DNA from: Symbiodinium natans
Lineage: Eukaryota; Sar; Dinophyceae; Suessiales; Symbiodiniaceae
DNA: 64,000 nt
Assembly: GCA_905221605.1 (NCBI GenBank)
Contig: CAJNDS010000291.1
Span: 636,060-700,059 of the forward strand
Direction: 5' to 3'
In this document: positions 21,978 to 33,949 of the stretch, in pieces
Layout: every line of letters begins with the position of its first letter
Numbering within the stretch: position 1 is the stretch's first letter
Notes under the pieces: generated by a model
Seen by the model: only the letters and a program-made list of their open reading frames with translations
Told to the model about the DNA's origin: nothing
Database searches by the model: none
Position numbers and translations under genes: made by a program

Positions 21978-23330
21978 TGTACCCTAAACCCTGAGTCCCT
22001 AAACCCTACACCCGAAACGCTAAACCAAAAACCCGAAACCCTACACCCTAAACCCTAAACCCTAAGATGTTCAAGGCTGGAAAGCTCGAATCTGAGGGTA
22101 GCAGGCTTTCATGATATTGTTCTTGGGTTGAGTCGTTACTGCAGGTCTTAAAAACCCTAAACCCTAAACCCTAAACCCTAAACTCCCAAGCAAAAACCCC
22201 TAAACCCTAAACCCTAAAATACGCTGAGCCCTAAACCCTAAAAAACCCTAAGCCTAAGCCCCAAGAAACCCTAATCCTAAAAAACCATAAACCTAAACCC
22301 ACCCCTAAACCTAAAAACCCTAACCCCTAAAAACCCCTAAGCCCTAAACCCCTCAAAAATCCTAAACCCTAAAAACCCTAAACCCTCAAAACCCCTGAAC
22401 CCTAAACCCTAAAAACCTTGGCCCTAAACCCTTAACCCTAAAAACCCTAAGCCCGACACCCGAACAACCCTTAAACCATAAAAGCCCTAAGCCCTACACC
22501 CCAAGAACCCCTGAGCCCTAAACCCAAAAAACCCTAAACCCTAAAAACCCCTCAACTTCAAACCCCGAAAACTCTAAACCCTAAAAACCCCTAAGCCCTA
22601 AACCCTAATAAATCCAAAAAAACCTAAACCCTAAACCCTAAACCCTAAACCCTAAACCCTAAACCCTAAACCCTAAACCCTAAACCCTAAACCTAAACCC
22701 TAAACCCTAAACCCTAAACCCTAAACCCTAAACCCTAAACCCTGCCCCTAAACATAGGCATGTTTTTTTTCAAACCCATCACGCGAGCATTGTGTTTGCA
22801 GATGCCGCCCCCCCCCCCCCCCCCCCGCTCGATTCTTTTTCGAACCCATCATGCAAGTGTTGTGTTTGCAAAAAGGAGGGGGGGGGGGTGGGGCGAAAAA
22901 TCCCTAAACCCTAAACCCCAAAAACCCCCTAAAACCTAGCAACCCTAAGCCCTAATAACCCCTAAACCCTAAAAAACCGAAACCCTAAACCCCAAAAGCC
23001 CCTAAACTCTAAATCCTTAACCCTAAAACCCCTAAAGTCTAACAAAACCCTGAGGCCTAAACCAAGAAACCTAAACCCTAAAAACCCCTAAACTTTAAAC
23101 CCCCAAAAACCCTACAAAAACCCTAAACCCTAAGCCCTAAAAACCCTAAGCCCTAAATCCTGAAAACCCCCTAAAGCCTCAAGCCCTCAACCCAAAACAA
23201 ACCTGAGCCCTAAAGCGAAAAAAACCGAAACCCTAAAACCCCCTAAGCACTCAACCCTAAACACCCCAAGACCTACACCCCAAAAAGCCCTAAACCCTAA
23301 ACCCTGAAAACCCCTAAGCCCTAAACCCTA
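21978..23330. repeat. Degenerate (CCCTAAA)n telomere-like field
   Basis: About 1.35 kb of CCCTAAA units with many variants (AAAACCC, CCCTAAG, CCCCTAAA). It has one clean block at 22622-22745 and an interruption at 22750-22900 with two diverged copies of a 30-base word ending TGTGTTTGCA, one followed by poly-C (about 20) and the other by poly-G (about 10). There is no coding content. Confidence 0.95.
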
Positions 23331-23403
23331 AAGGCCCCTTCTTTAAATGAAGCAAACCTTGCTGCTCGAGCGCCAGTGATAAATTTGTTACCGTAGGGGT
23401 CTG

Positions 23404-23418
23404 TATAGGGGTCTATCG
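23404..23418. repeat. TATAGGGGTCTATCG motif copy
   Basis: One mismatch from GATAGGGGTCTATC at 21048. It closes the right side of the telomere-like field. Confidence 0.7.
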
Positions 23419-23514
23419 ACGCCTGTCATAGGGGTGTACTTAGTAGACCTATCTTCAGTAAATGCGTTTTGGGAGAGATTCCTAAACCTAAACCCTACAA
23501 GCACACCCTTAAAC

Positions 23515-23640
23515 CCTATCATGTTAGCTTAGGTTCGGTTAGGTTTAGGTTTAGGTTTAGATTTAGGTTTAGGTTTAGGTTTGGGTTTAGGCTTAGGCTT
23601 AGGTTTAGGTTTAGGTTTAGGTTAGGTTAGGGGCCTGGCC
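23515..23640. repeat. (GGTTTA)n six-base telomere-like variant
   Basis: Units are GGTTTA (6 bp) rather than GGGTTTA (7 bp), and orientation is opposite to the field at 21978-23330. It passes into TTAGGTTAGG at its right end. Confidence 0.9.
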
Positions 23641-24244
23641 TTTTGCGTTGCAGATTAGGTTAGGGTAGGTTCCGTTAGGTTAGGTTGGGTTAGTCTAGGT
23701 GTGGTTAGGTTTTCTTGGGTTGGGGTTGGGTTCTTCTGTCCTTGGTTGGGGTTGGGCTCTTCTGTCCTTGCTCGCCCACTCCAGGCTACGGCGATGGCCC
23801 GCCAGGATGTATGATTTATCGCGAGTTTTGGAGAAGAGAGACCGATGACAATGCACGGCTGTCCATGGATGCTGAGTCGCCTTGGCTGTTTGCTGATTCT
23901 GCCCTTGCCGTTTTCTGAACCATGGCTGTGTGATTCGAGGTCTTGTTTTCTGATTGGGCAACATCCATCGCAATACAGAAGTTCTGGTACCATGCTCGAT
24001 CCTTCACCGGCGTAGCAATATTGTCAGAGTAACAACACAACCACGTACCTCCCACAGCCCGTTAGAGACATTCGACAGAGCACGGTCAGCAATGACTCAG
24101 GATCAGGCTAGAAGGATTTGCTCCATGTTCCTTGGTTCGTGTTCGACATTCCGGACTCGACAGGATGCGTCAAGTGCATCGAAGACCGAAGTTGGCTGGA
24201 CAAACGGAAAGCATCTTCCATGCCTTCCTTATGCCTTCTTAAAC

Positions 24245-26058
24245 CGAGCGTCTCAGGTCGCGGGCTATAGTCCACCCAAGTGCCATCTTCTGCGGCATTC
24301 CACCAGTACCTCCGAAGAGCCGCCGAAAGCTCGATTCCCAGATATTCCCAGACATGGCTTGCCGGCGCACCTCTCTGCCAGAAAGGCTGCCCCCGTCACA
24401 TCATCCAGGAGGTCGTAAATGGCCCACCCTGACAAGTTCAAGCATCGATTTTTGCTATGACTTGATCAGCAGGTGATGGCCTTCCACAACGGTCAGGCGT
24501 TTTCCTGCCCTCGCAGCAGCCGCCTGGCAAGCGCACGCAAGCGCAACTATAGGCGGCAAGCATGCTCGAAACAAAGTTCAAAAGCAGAGCTCCATCTGCC
24601 TCTGCATTGTGTCGGCTCTGGAGCGGCAATACCTCTAAGCCATCGGCCCATGAGAGATGCTCCTGAGAAGCTGCTGAATGTCCAGGGGTTCTTGGAGCAA
24701 AGATTCGCAGCAAGAGCTTACGTGAAGCTGCACTCCAGATGCGCATGCCGCACCATTTTGCGCGACTGCCCTAACGCAGCAGAAATTTCGACAGCCGCCT
24801 CTTCTGGCAGCGGGACCACGCTAACCTGATGTCGCATGAAGGGGGCATCGAGCCCGAACAGTCTCCCCGTTTAACTGGAATCATAAACATCATCACTATG
24901 CAAAGCTGCGAAAGACACAGTCATGTCCGTACTGATCTCAAGACTATGTCGGCGCACTGGTGCCGGCTATGGACGTCCGTCAACGCACCCCGATTTCGAA
25001 AGAAAGCAGAAGCCTCACTGGGGGTTATCAGCGGTTGGCGACAGCGATGCATGTACACAGTAGGTTCAATGTTCCATTACGTGGCCACAGAACTGCAGGA
25101 AGCTTGCCGTGCAACACAAAACCACGGCGATCCACCACCTTGCACACCCCCCCCAAATCCTCCGTGAAACCATGAGACGAGAAGGAGCCGATGTGAAATT
25201 GCCGAAGAAGAACATGCTACCCCCAAAGCCATCCAAAGCCCATTCTCGGCCGGCCACGCGCTTCGACGCGCAGGGCCCACGGCGCCGAAGCAGCGACCGC
25301 AGCGCGTCGCTCTCCGCGTAGACGTCGGGCCTCGAAACTTGGCATCCAAGCTGTCTCTATGGGCAGGACAAAGAACACCAAAGAAACAAGCGCAGAACAA
25401 TGTCCAGACGTGGGTGTGGGTGTCAAAGGTGTGACGTTTGCCGAGCGCGCGGCCAGTCACGCGGAAAAGTGTGAGGACCCACTTCCAGAATGTCGTCTTC
25501 CTGCAAACCCTCATGCGAGAGCATATGTGTTTAGTGCTGCAAGCTGCTACAATCGAGCATATCAGCTTTACGAAGGCAGGCATCTTGTGTCGTTGCCCCT
25601 GCAAAAGCAGACGTCCTCGTGGTCTTGGCCACCAAAGACAAAGTCTGAGCCTCAGCAAAATGCATGGAACTAATGCTCCAAGTTTCTGACCACAGCCAGG
25701 CACTGCGCCATCCAGCCAGTAGCCCACGGTCTGGCCAACCACGGCCGGACTGCAACGAGGACTGCACTGCCATTTTTCACAAGAACACAGCGGCACACAA
25801 CTAGCGCCTTCCATCTTCTTGGAGAAGGGCCATTGAAGCTGTGACCAAGTCCCGTGCACTAATGTTGCTGCTGCTGCTGGATGCTACTGAAGCTCCCTGA
25901 GGGTCTGAAGCCTCTGAGTCTGAGAGGAGGGAGCGAACGATCGGGCTCGCAAGAATGTTCTCTATGCCATCCACAAACCTCGTGTCCGAATTGTACACAA
26001 CAAAAGGGGTGGGTTCAATCGCCTTGCTTGAGATCACAAGGTGCGAGACACGAACAGA
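24245..26058 (-). CDS. Unknown multi-exon gene
   Basis: Minus-strand exons: from 26058 down to about 25807 (acceptor GATGCAG; VRVSHLVISSKAIEPTPFVV, then a Ser-rich run and SARDLVTASMALLQED); 24722-24820 (32 codons, VVPLPEEAAVEISAALGQSR, donor GTAAGC); about 24555-24690 (EHLSWADGLEVLPLQSRH); and 24245-24370 (41 codons, HVWEYLGIELSAALRRYWWN, then AAEDGTWVDYSP, GT donor). The last exon has a tryptophan core, YWW(N8)GTWVDY, reminiscent of WW/WWE-type folds. This is a resemblance only. Exon order is certain and joints are not. Confidence 0.5.
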
Positions 26059-26586
26059 CTGCATCGGTGGAACAGTCCCATCTTAGTCTTAGAACGCAGA
26101 AGCTCAAAGATCTCTGTCAAGCGCTGCGAGGTTCCATCTACCTGTCAGGCCAAGGCCATCCACAGCTTTCACCAAGGAGGCGCATGCTCAATGAACACAC
26201 GGTCGCTCAGTGAAGACACGATCGCTATCGCGAACAGACCTCTCGAAAGAACACTTGTTTTGTGATGTGCCTTTCAGAGGACATGGTACGCTCTGTTCTT
26301 GCAACACAGCTTTGTGCATCGGGACGGAATCGAAGGTTCAGGCTTATCATAATTTCACCTTATGAGGGGGGTACATGCAGTGCTGCCTCCTTGTGCCTAA
26401 AGCGCGTGTGGGCTAGGAAAAGGTAGCACCTCAAATTACGGCACTTCGTACATGATACGTATCTGAACTGGAACATGTTGAGGTAGTGGCAGTGTTCTCT
26501 TAAGGCCTACATCAGCTTAGTCTGCTGTGCCTGCCAGATGGGGATTGTCAGCTGCCCTTTTCGGGCATGGCATCTGTGAGATGCTA

Positions 26587-28568
26587 TCAGCCACGGCAAA
26601 ATCTGCTTGGATCGGCCCAACCATATGATGCCCAATGCGTATACCATCTGCACTGTGTAGCTGTGGGTTTTTCTGAGTTTCCGGTCAGCTCTCGCCTGGC
26701 CAAGCTATGAAACTCAATGCACTCAGTGCATCGGCCCTTACCGGCCTTACCGGTCTCAGCCGCGGCGGCCTCCACCACCTCCGCCTCCTCCGCCACCACC
26801 GCCACCGGCACCACCACCCTTGCCCTGGACAAGTGCGAAAGCAGCAAGAGGATGCAAGAGTTCGCTGCGAACATGAGCCGACGTCAATGGAATGGAGAGC
26901 TGTCAAACCAACGCACCAGCCCTGCAAACAACTTCAGACACACTTACCCAGATCAAGCTTCGGAACCTGGACATCAGATGCTTGTGGGGCCTTGCCACCC
27001 TGGCCGTCATCGCCCATGCTGGACATCAACAGGACTGCCTTAACGTCGCACCAGCAGTTCGTTATGGATGTACTACAAGGAGAAGGCAAACGCATCGGAC
27101 CTTGTCTTTTCCATGACTGTCAGCTGCATCTGTGACGCGCTGTGACTGCATCCAGGTGCCAGGCGATCGCAATGACCCACCAGTACCTGAAAATGCTGAT
27201 CACTGACCAGCAGTATGGACTTGAGGGCTCGTGTGCAAATCGGCATCGGCACCAGCGCTTTGAAACGAAGACTACGAGAAGTGGTTCCAGGGTACTCATC
27301 GGTAGCCATCAACACTACTTGCAGCGGCCGCATGCCAGGAAAGGTGGACCCGAGCCCCATATGTGCAGGCCGCACTTGCGCAGGAACGAGGGCTGCTGCT
27401 GCTCTCCACCGCCGGGCTTGATGTTGCCATCGCCATCCCTGCCAGGGTCCACAAAATCGACTCGGAAACAATAAGGACCAAAGACGCCTGGAATCTCTGG
27501 CCCAAAGCCAATTTAAGCAGAGAAATTGCCATTTCTTCGCCTCACGGGTGGCGGAACACGTGGTCCCTCCAAGCGGCTGGGCTCGGAGAGGTGCACCTCA
27601 GAAAGCAACTGAATGGAGAGCGATCCGCATTGTAAAAAGCATCCGGACAGCTACTCCTCCTACGCCTGCTACTTCTAATGCTTCGATGCTGCTTCGAATA
27701 CTCCTGAAACGTGTGCATACTTCCTTAAGCTGCAGATCCCACCTGGGTGTGGTCGAAGAGCATCAAGCCCAGGGTGTGCCGTACTCTGTACGACAAGCCT
27801 TGCAAAAGAGATGATTCCAAATGTCAGAGAAGTCACGAACGAAGTGAAGCACAACTTGCGGCATTGTGCGACTCTTGTCCGCACCTACTGGAATGCCGGC
27901 GTCGCTCACAGAGACCTCCAAAGATCAGAAGCGTCAAGAGCACAGCAGTGCTTAGCAGCGCGGCCATGGGATCTGAGCACAGCCTCCAGGATATCATGCC
28001 AATCCTCGAAGTGGTCTGCTAGCAGCTTCGCAGGAATGGAGGCCTACCGGGCAGGCCAAGCTTTGTGAGAGCACTGCAGGCTGAAGAGCTTGGGTCGTCA
28101 GAAAACAGCGACAGGCAAGCAATGGCAAGCAGATTTAACATGAGGCAACTAAACGCAGCCTGCAGGACTCTCTTGGGATTTTCTGGATTGTACCTTCCAA
28201 GTTCCACAAGTTCCAGGAGCGGAAGCGATCCAAAGAGGCTCAGAAAACAAAAGTCCAGCTTTGTGCAGTTCAAGGCACATGCGAATGGCATAGTACTGGT
28301 GATCCTTCGCTGCCTGCCATTCAGCCAGCTTCCGAGACGTTTTGGCCCATGTGGCCCTGCACCATGAAAAATTGGAGCGCTGCACTCGCGATCTTGCCTC
28401 GGAGATCAGCTGCTGAAGCTGTTCTGTTTTCAGCTGCTTGAACTCCTTGCAGGCCATCGATGTTGCTATACTACCGCCCAGACTGAATACACCTCGCACC
28501 ACGACGAGCCCTCGGACTTCAGGCGTTGAAGCCAAACCCGGTCGACCCTCAACTGTTGTTGAAATCAC
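26587..28568 (-). CDS. Possible exons of unknown gene(s)
   Basis: Several minus-strand frames look coding but lack settled borders. At 28398-28470, MACKEFKQLKTEQLQQLISE is a coiled-coil-like helix with a GC donor (GAG|GCAAGA). At about 27300-27530 there is a hydrophobic frame with SILWTLAGMAMATSSPA. At 26587-26850, AEEAEVVEAAAAETGKAG runs to a stop. They may belong to one or more genes between 26.5 and 28.6 kb. Confidence 0.3.
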
Positions 28569-29748
28569 CGAACCTTCACTCAGCGAGCCCCATCTTACAG
28601 ATGTCCATTGTTACGACATAGCTGTGTAGCGAACACCCCAAACAGGACCCCGCCTTGGCATCGCTGAGTCGCGCTTCGTAGCCGGCACCGTGGCCGGAGA
28701 GCATGATGGTGCCGCGCTGGACGTGAAAAAAAAAAGTTTGTTTCTACCAGAGGCCCGGGTGCGATGCAAAGATGCCAACTCATTGCCATGGTGTACCACA
28801 TGCTACCACATGCTATGCCGCATGATCCCACTCGTTGACTAAGAAGCTTGGCACGCATCCCAAAGGCACATCGGGCTCGGGGGCCCCTAAGGGCCCTGCC
28901 GGCATCCACTTGATGGAGTTGGTAAGGAACCCGTGCTCCATCACCTCAGCTACCGTCAGCTACCCATCTCCAGCTCCGGGCTCAAACGATGGCAAACAGG
29001 AGGTTTGGAATTCCATCTTTTTCCCCATCACACATGTGTCTCATTTTGAGGATTCCGGCTCTGCTTCATCACGCTGTTTCTGACTCCCGTCTTTAAGTTG
29101 GGGTCTTGTTGTGTTGAAGATTGCCCCCCCCCCGCACACACAAATTGTTGTCTCGTTTGAGGGTCGCCCGCTCTTTACCCTCCGCATCTCCTTGTTTCGG
29201 ACCACCCGAGTACCGTCACCGCCGCACTTGACTCGAATGTCTTCTTACTGTCGGGGAATCCCAAGCCGGCGTTTCAGCCGTGAAAGTGGACGAGATACAG
29301 GCTCTGGGGGGATGGTTGCAGGCTCTGCGTTGCGTTTCACCTGATACAACGCTTCGACAACTCAGCTTAGGGCTGTGAGGCACGTCTGCTGATGCCTCTG
29401 CTAACGCCTCTGCTAGCGCCTCTGCTAGCGCCTCTTCTCAATCCCTAGGCCGGGTAGGCCATTCGCCCGTCGTCGTTTGAGTCTCGCACATAGACCGAAG
29501 AGGGCGTCTCAGCCAGGCCGATGTCATCGCTGCCTGAGGCAGTGCGGCAAAACAGCCTTAACAAAACGATTTCCAACAAGAATCCCGCATGTCACAGAGC
29601 AAGCCGAGCAAAAGCGCCTGTCACGGAGTCCTCGGAGTTCGCTACGGCCTCGCTGTAGGCCTAACGCCGCATGTCAGGGCTGATGGCTACCTGTACCGGA
29701 ACGCAGCGGAAGCGCACAAGTTTCTTGCGCAAGCATGACCGGTGAGAC

Positions 29749-29924
29749 CTGTACAAGCCATTTGTTGTCGTAGATGTTAAGAGATGGGACTTCTCTTGGC
29801 AAGTCGCTACAGTAACATGTCAGACCGCGCCACCTGTTGCTCTCGATCTCGGTCAAACGACAAGCCATTAAAGCTCGAGCCGTCCCAGCAAGTACAGAAT
29901 CAGCTTGTCAGCAGATACGGCCAC
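29749..29924 (-). CDS. Unknown protein, two phase-matched exons
   Basis: Exon 29881-29924 (14 codons plus CG; VAVSADKLILYLLG; GC donor) joins exon 29749-29806 (C plus 19 codons; DLPREVPSLNIYDNKWLVQ; acceptor ACTGTAG, GT donor). The joined codon CGC is Arg and the intron is 74 bases, GC-AG. Both flanks end in conventional splice signals, so more exons lie outside. The family is not recognised. Confidence 0.55.
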
Positions 29925-32900
29925 CTCCCTCAGGAGCCTGCAGCACCGCCGAATACCGCTTACACACTGCTTGACAAAGTCCACAGATTCAGTTGGGCTT
30001 CCTGCAGTAGTTACTTATACGTGTACCATCACTCTCGATTACGAGTCACCTTCATGTTTATTCGAGTTACCGCGCCTTGGTAAAGTAAAAGTCGAGCTCT
30101 GCGCCTGCAAGCTTTTCTTCTTTCCTAGAGACTTCAAGTTCCGGTTATGACTTATGCTTAGTCATGACACCGAGCAATCAGCGGCTGCAGACGCCCATCC
30201 ACACCCCTGCTGAAGTGTTTCAAAGTCCCCATAATGGCCGGCATTCCCCTGCCTCGAGGCAGCTTGCAGCCAGCACTGCTCCAGGGATGTCCAGACGATG
30301 CTGCAGCAGTGAGCTCAGCTCGATGCACAGCTCTCTCTTCACATCTCGAAACTTTGACCGCAGATCTGCGACAAACGTGACAACGAACTAGCAGTCATCC
30401 GCCGAAGCTTTAGCCCCACAGACATTATCATCAGGGGTGGCCCCAGGAACCTTCCGCAGCAAACCCAGGGACCCCTCAGGAACTTTTGGGGACCTGCGTA
30501 CGGACCGGCGATGTGCTCGGAGGGGCTTGGGAAAGCGCTTGGGGTCTCAGAAGGGAAAAAACATGCACATGGCTCTGCACCTCCTTTGTGGGTGGAAAGC
30601 CGGGTTTCTTTGAGGAAGGGCTGTGGGCAGCCCACCGCGCAGTCCTTTACGCGGGAAGCTCGGGATCCTGAAAAGTCAAGGCAAGGCTAGCTGCTCCGCC
30701 TCAGCCCAGCAGCCGTGGGCCTCGGGACCCCTCGGGACCCCTGATGACCCCTGCTTCCCCCCCCAATCTTTCGTTTTGAAAGCTTTCGAATCTGGGTCTC
30801 CTTGCCATGCTTGGCATGGAGAACATCAAGTTTGTTGACCTGGGCAGCCCACGGCCCCACCCCTTTGCTGTCAAGCTGTGCCGAGGCGGTCGATGCGCAG
30901 CATATTTACAACTAGCTCTGCCTTGCTTGGCATATACAATTTGCGACATCCAACTGCAGCGAACTGCATTCCCAACCTTCTCAGCACGCCCACAGTGCGT
31001 AAGCAGCGCAACCACCTGACCAAAGGCAGGTTTGGATGAGGCCTCGTGGCTTTGCGCGCTTCTGCGAAGCGGCGAAGCTCGACGAGGTCCACGGGCCTGG
31101 CGCCAGCGGCCCGCCTGCCATGCTGCCGCAGCAGCTGCAGCGCGGGCAACTGGACCAGCCGGCAGCGCCCTTTAAGCAAAGATTCGACATGAAACGCCCG
31201 TGCACACGAGTGCGAATGAACGATGAGTCGATAAGGTGAGTTGTGCGAGCAAAGGGGAGTTTTAAAGGTTGCTCCGCAGGCGTCAGGAAATTGAACGTCA
31301 GGCTGGTTGCAGACCTCCAGCTGCCAGCCGACAGTAGCCTGAGACCAGTGAGCCAGGCACCAGCCGCCACACAGGATGCCGTCGCAGCACCTTCTTCTTT
31401 GTAACATCGAAGCTTGAACAAACGTTAGCACACATGGTGCTTAACTTTACGCATTTCTATGTGGGTCCATGCTTTGTTGACGGGTCCTCAAAAACAGCGC
31501 CAAGGTGCCGATGGTGCGAGTATTGGCCTCCGGCCCAAGGAAATGGAGGAGGCGAGTGGCCATCTGCCAGGCGCCAAAAGGCTCGCAGGCACCTTCGCAA
31601 ACTTTTGCCGAGTGGGCATAGCCTAGCTGCATAGACAATGACCCCCAGAGCAGCCCCGGCGCAGAGAAGCTGCCTTTTGCTAACCAGGACACTGGCTGCA
31701 GCATTCGCAAGGGCGGCATCGGTCTGTACCAAAGCACCACGTGCTGCGTGGAGGAGTGCGAAAGCTGTGGCCTCTGAGGTTTCTGCCAACGACGCAACTG
31801 TCTTCTACACGACTTACACATTGAAACCTGAACATGACTCGACAAACTGTGCTAAAGTTGTCTACAGCATGCCCCAGCGGCCCAAGTGCATCCGGCCAGC
31901 ACGGCGCCATAGATGGTGGCGCTCAGCACAAAGCCTTTGACGCGTGCACACGCAAGTTTGTCCGGCTTATTCCGAGGCCTCCGATCACGCGCTGCCTCGC
32001 CGCCCAGCTTCCGTCAACAGCTCCTGGGCCAAGGCCACGCGGCCTCTCACAGATCTCACAGCAACTTGGCGCTCTTCACTCCAACAACTCCGGCTCGCAG
32101 GTCTACACAAGGAGGGTGCATACAAAGGGAATCCCCCACAAAAAAACTTCTGCAGGCTGCTTCCATTTTGGACTCCGTCTTGGGCAGGGGATTGGGAGGG
32201 GACCCGCCCACTGGCAGGAGCCGCAGCTGCAGCTTTCCTCCCAGTTGTTGTCCTCTGTTGCTTGTTTTTTTTTGTTGCAGCTGTCAGGGTGCTCGTAGCC
32301 GATGCGCTTGACACCGGCCGAAAAATCACGATGTGCCTTGCACGCCGACGGCACACCCGTCTTTACTGGAGCCCGCAAGACGTGGGGACAATTTTGCTCC
32401 GGCCTGAAGCTTCATCTACATAGTTTCTTTGCTCGGGCGGCATTGGAGCAAAACCCTCCAACCACACATGAGAGCTGGCCAGAGGCAGCCGGCCTGCTCG
32501 TTTGCAGGAGCTTGTCACGGTGCCAAAGGAGGTGACATCGGGCGCGAGGCGGAGATCACAAAAAGCGCGGAGCAGCGACAGGGACGAGCCTCAGCACCCC
32601 TTTAGAAGGCAACAAGTAACCGAAGCTCCGCTCTTGTCATCTCTCCTGGTCTTTCCTGATCTTGTGTGCCTTGGACTCCAACCCCAGTGTCGACCCTGGC
32701 CAAGGGCCGCCAGCGCCACGTTGGTGCCAACGACATCGCGGCCTGCAGCATCGTGCCGTGACCTGCAGCTTGGTTCGGGCTGGGTATATTCGGGCATGTT
32801 CAGGCGCTTCAGCCCCTCCCACAAGCCCAAGGAACTACTGGAAGCCTCTCCAGCAAGTGCAGCGACCATCCTTGGCCAGGGCAGGCCTAACAGACAAGAA

Positions 32901-33263
32901 ACTGGCCACGGCCTGTCCCAATTGTCGCCCCAAGTTTCTAATGGGAAGCAACGAAACGAACAGCCTCGACGCAACTGCAAGCACGGCAACATTGAAAAAT
33001 TCCTGGAAAACAGACTGAGAACAGAGGGTGGGCGAAAACAGCCCCACTACTCAATCAAAACCAATTCACATCAGCCATTCAGAGGTTATCAGATGAGTTC
33101 CAGTGTCTACTCAATTGGAGTGACGAGCTCCAGCCAAGGCTCGCCAGCCCACACCCTGCGCAGCTGCGCTCGCAGCGCTGTTGACACCTGGCTGAAGCGA
33201 CAGTGCACTATGCTCCAACAGACAGTATTCAGTGTTGGTCATCCGCACCATGTGACCTCTCAC

Positions 33264-33480
33264 ATCTGCCCGTAGGCGCGCTTGCCGAAGATCTCCAAGT
33301 AGAGCCGAGGCCGCCGGCCACCTGAGCTGGGACAGCAGATATAAGTCACGACCACTCCACAAACCCAGCAACATCATACGAAGCAGAGGCGCAGTTCACC
33401 TGCTTCCATGGCAGTGAGCGCAGCGTTGGCCAACCGAACTGTCAAGGTCTCCGTGTGCCGAAGGAACACGTTCAAAGCTC
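33264..33480 (-). CDS. PPR-repeat exons (fourth PPR locus)
   Basis: Exon 33398-33480 (2 bases plus 27 codons; ALNVFLRHTETLTVRLANAA) ends in ALTAMEAG with a GA donor. Exon 33264-33326 (21 codons; LRWPAASALLGDLRQARLR then AD) has acceptor GTCCCAG and GT donor. Both are in phase 0 at the joint. Together they make one typical dinoflagellate PPR unit, comparable to the NAVLSACEKRGEWQRASALLRQL units of the gene at 51308-52910. PPR proteins bind organellar RNA. Exons with helical content at 33758-33869 may belong to the same gene. The downstream continuation was not found. Confidence 0.6.
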
Positions 33481-33757
33481 CTGTCACAGGTTGTGACAGC
33501 CCCAAATTGGACCTTTTGAGGCTTCCAGAAAAATATTAGGTCAGAGACTCAATCCTTGGACTGCCGTGTTTAATCGAAGCTCTCCTTGCCACTTCTCCCC
33601 CCTGCTCAGCGAAGCCACCAGCGAACTAACTGCCGGTGGGTCCAGCACAATGCCTCTCTCCGCCTCGAATAAACACCAAGTGCACTGGAAAAGCCGTGAA
33701 TCTGAAATCGCTGGGGGCCTGAAGCAGCGCCACAGCCACGCCCCAGCTCCCCAAAAC

Positions 33758-33869
33758 CTCGGAAGCAGCAGCGGCCGCGGTGCTGAGGTGAACAGCGTTG
33801 GCCCGGACCGACTGGTCCTCGCATACTCGGAGGATCTTTTCAAGCTGTGGTGTAGCTTCACAGCGATAA
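33758..33869 (-). CDS. Helical exon YRCEATPQLEKILRVCEDQS...
   Basis: 112 bases: one base plus 37 codons, acceptor TTTGGAAAG and donor GAG|GTTTTG. It is rich in Ala/Glu/Leu, with AVHLSTAAAAASE at its end, and is probably alpha-helical. Same strand and 0.3 kb upstream of the PPR exons at 33398-33480, so it may be part of that gene. Another frame at about 33560-33660 (ERGIVLDPPAVSSLVASLSR) may be the intervening exon. Confidence 0.45.
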
Positions 33870-33949
33870 CTTTCCAAAAGCCTTCAAGCCGGCTACCAGC
33901 GTCAGCGCCGACGTCCACGTACCTCGTCAACGACGCAAAAACGTTCGGT

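Noticed and set aside
25077-25859. 260-codon minus-strand ORF
   Set aside because: Long, but rich in Cys/Trp/Arg with no domain, and other frames in the same stretch look as good. Probably a chance open frame in intronic sequence of the gene at 24-26 kb.
32245-32285. Poly-T followed by TTGCAG on the plus strand as an acceptor of a plus-strand gene
   Set aside because: All three frames after it soon stop or look non-coding, so no plus-strand exon is supported.
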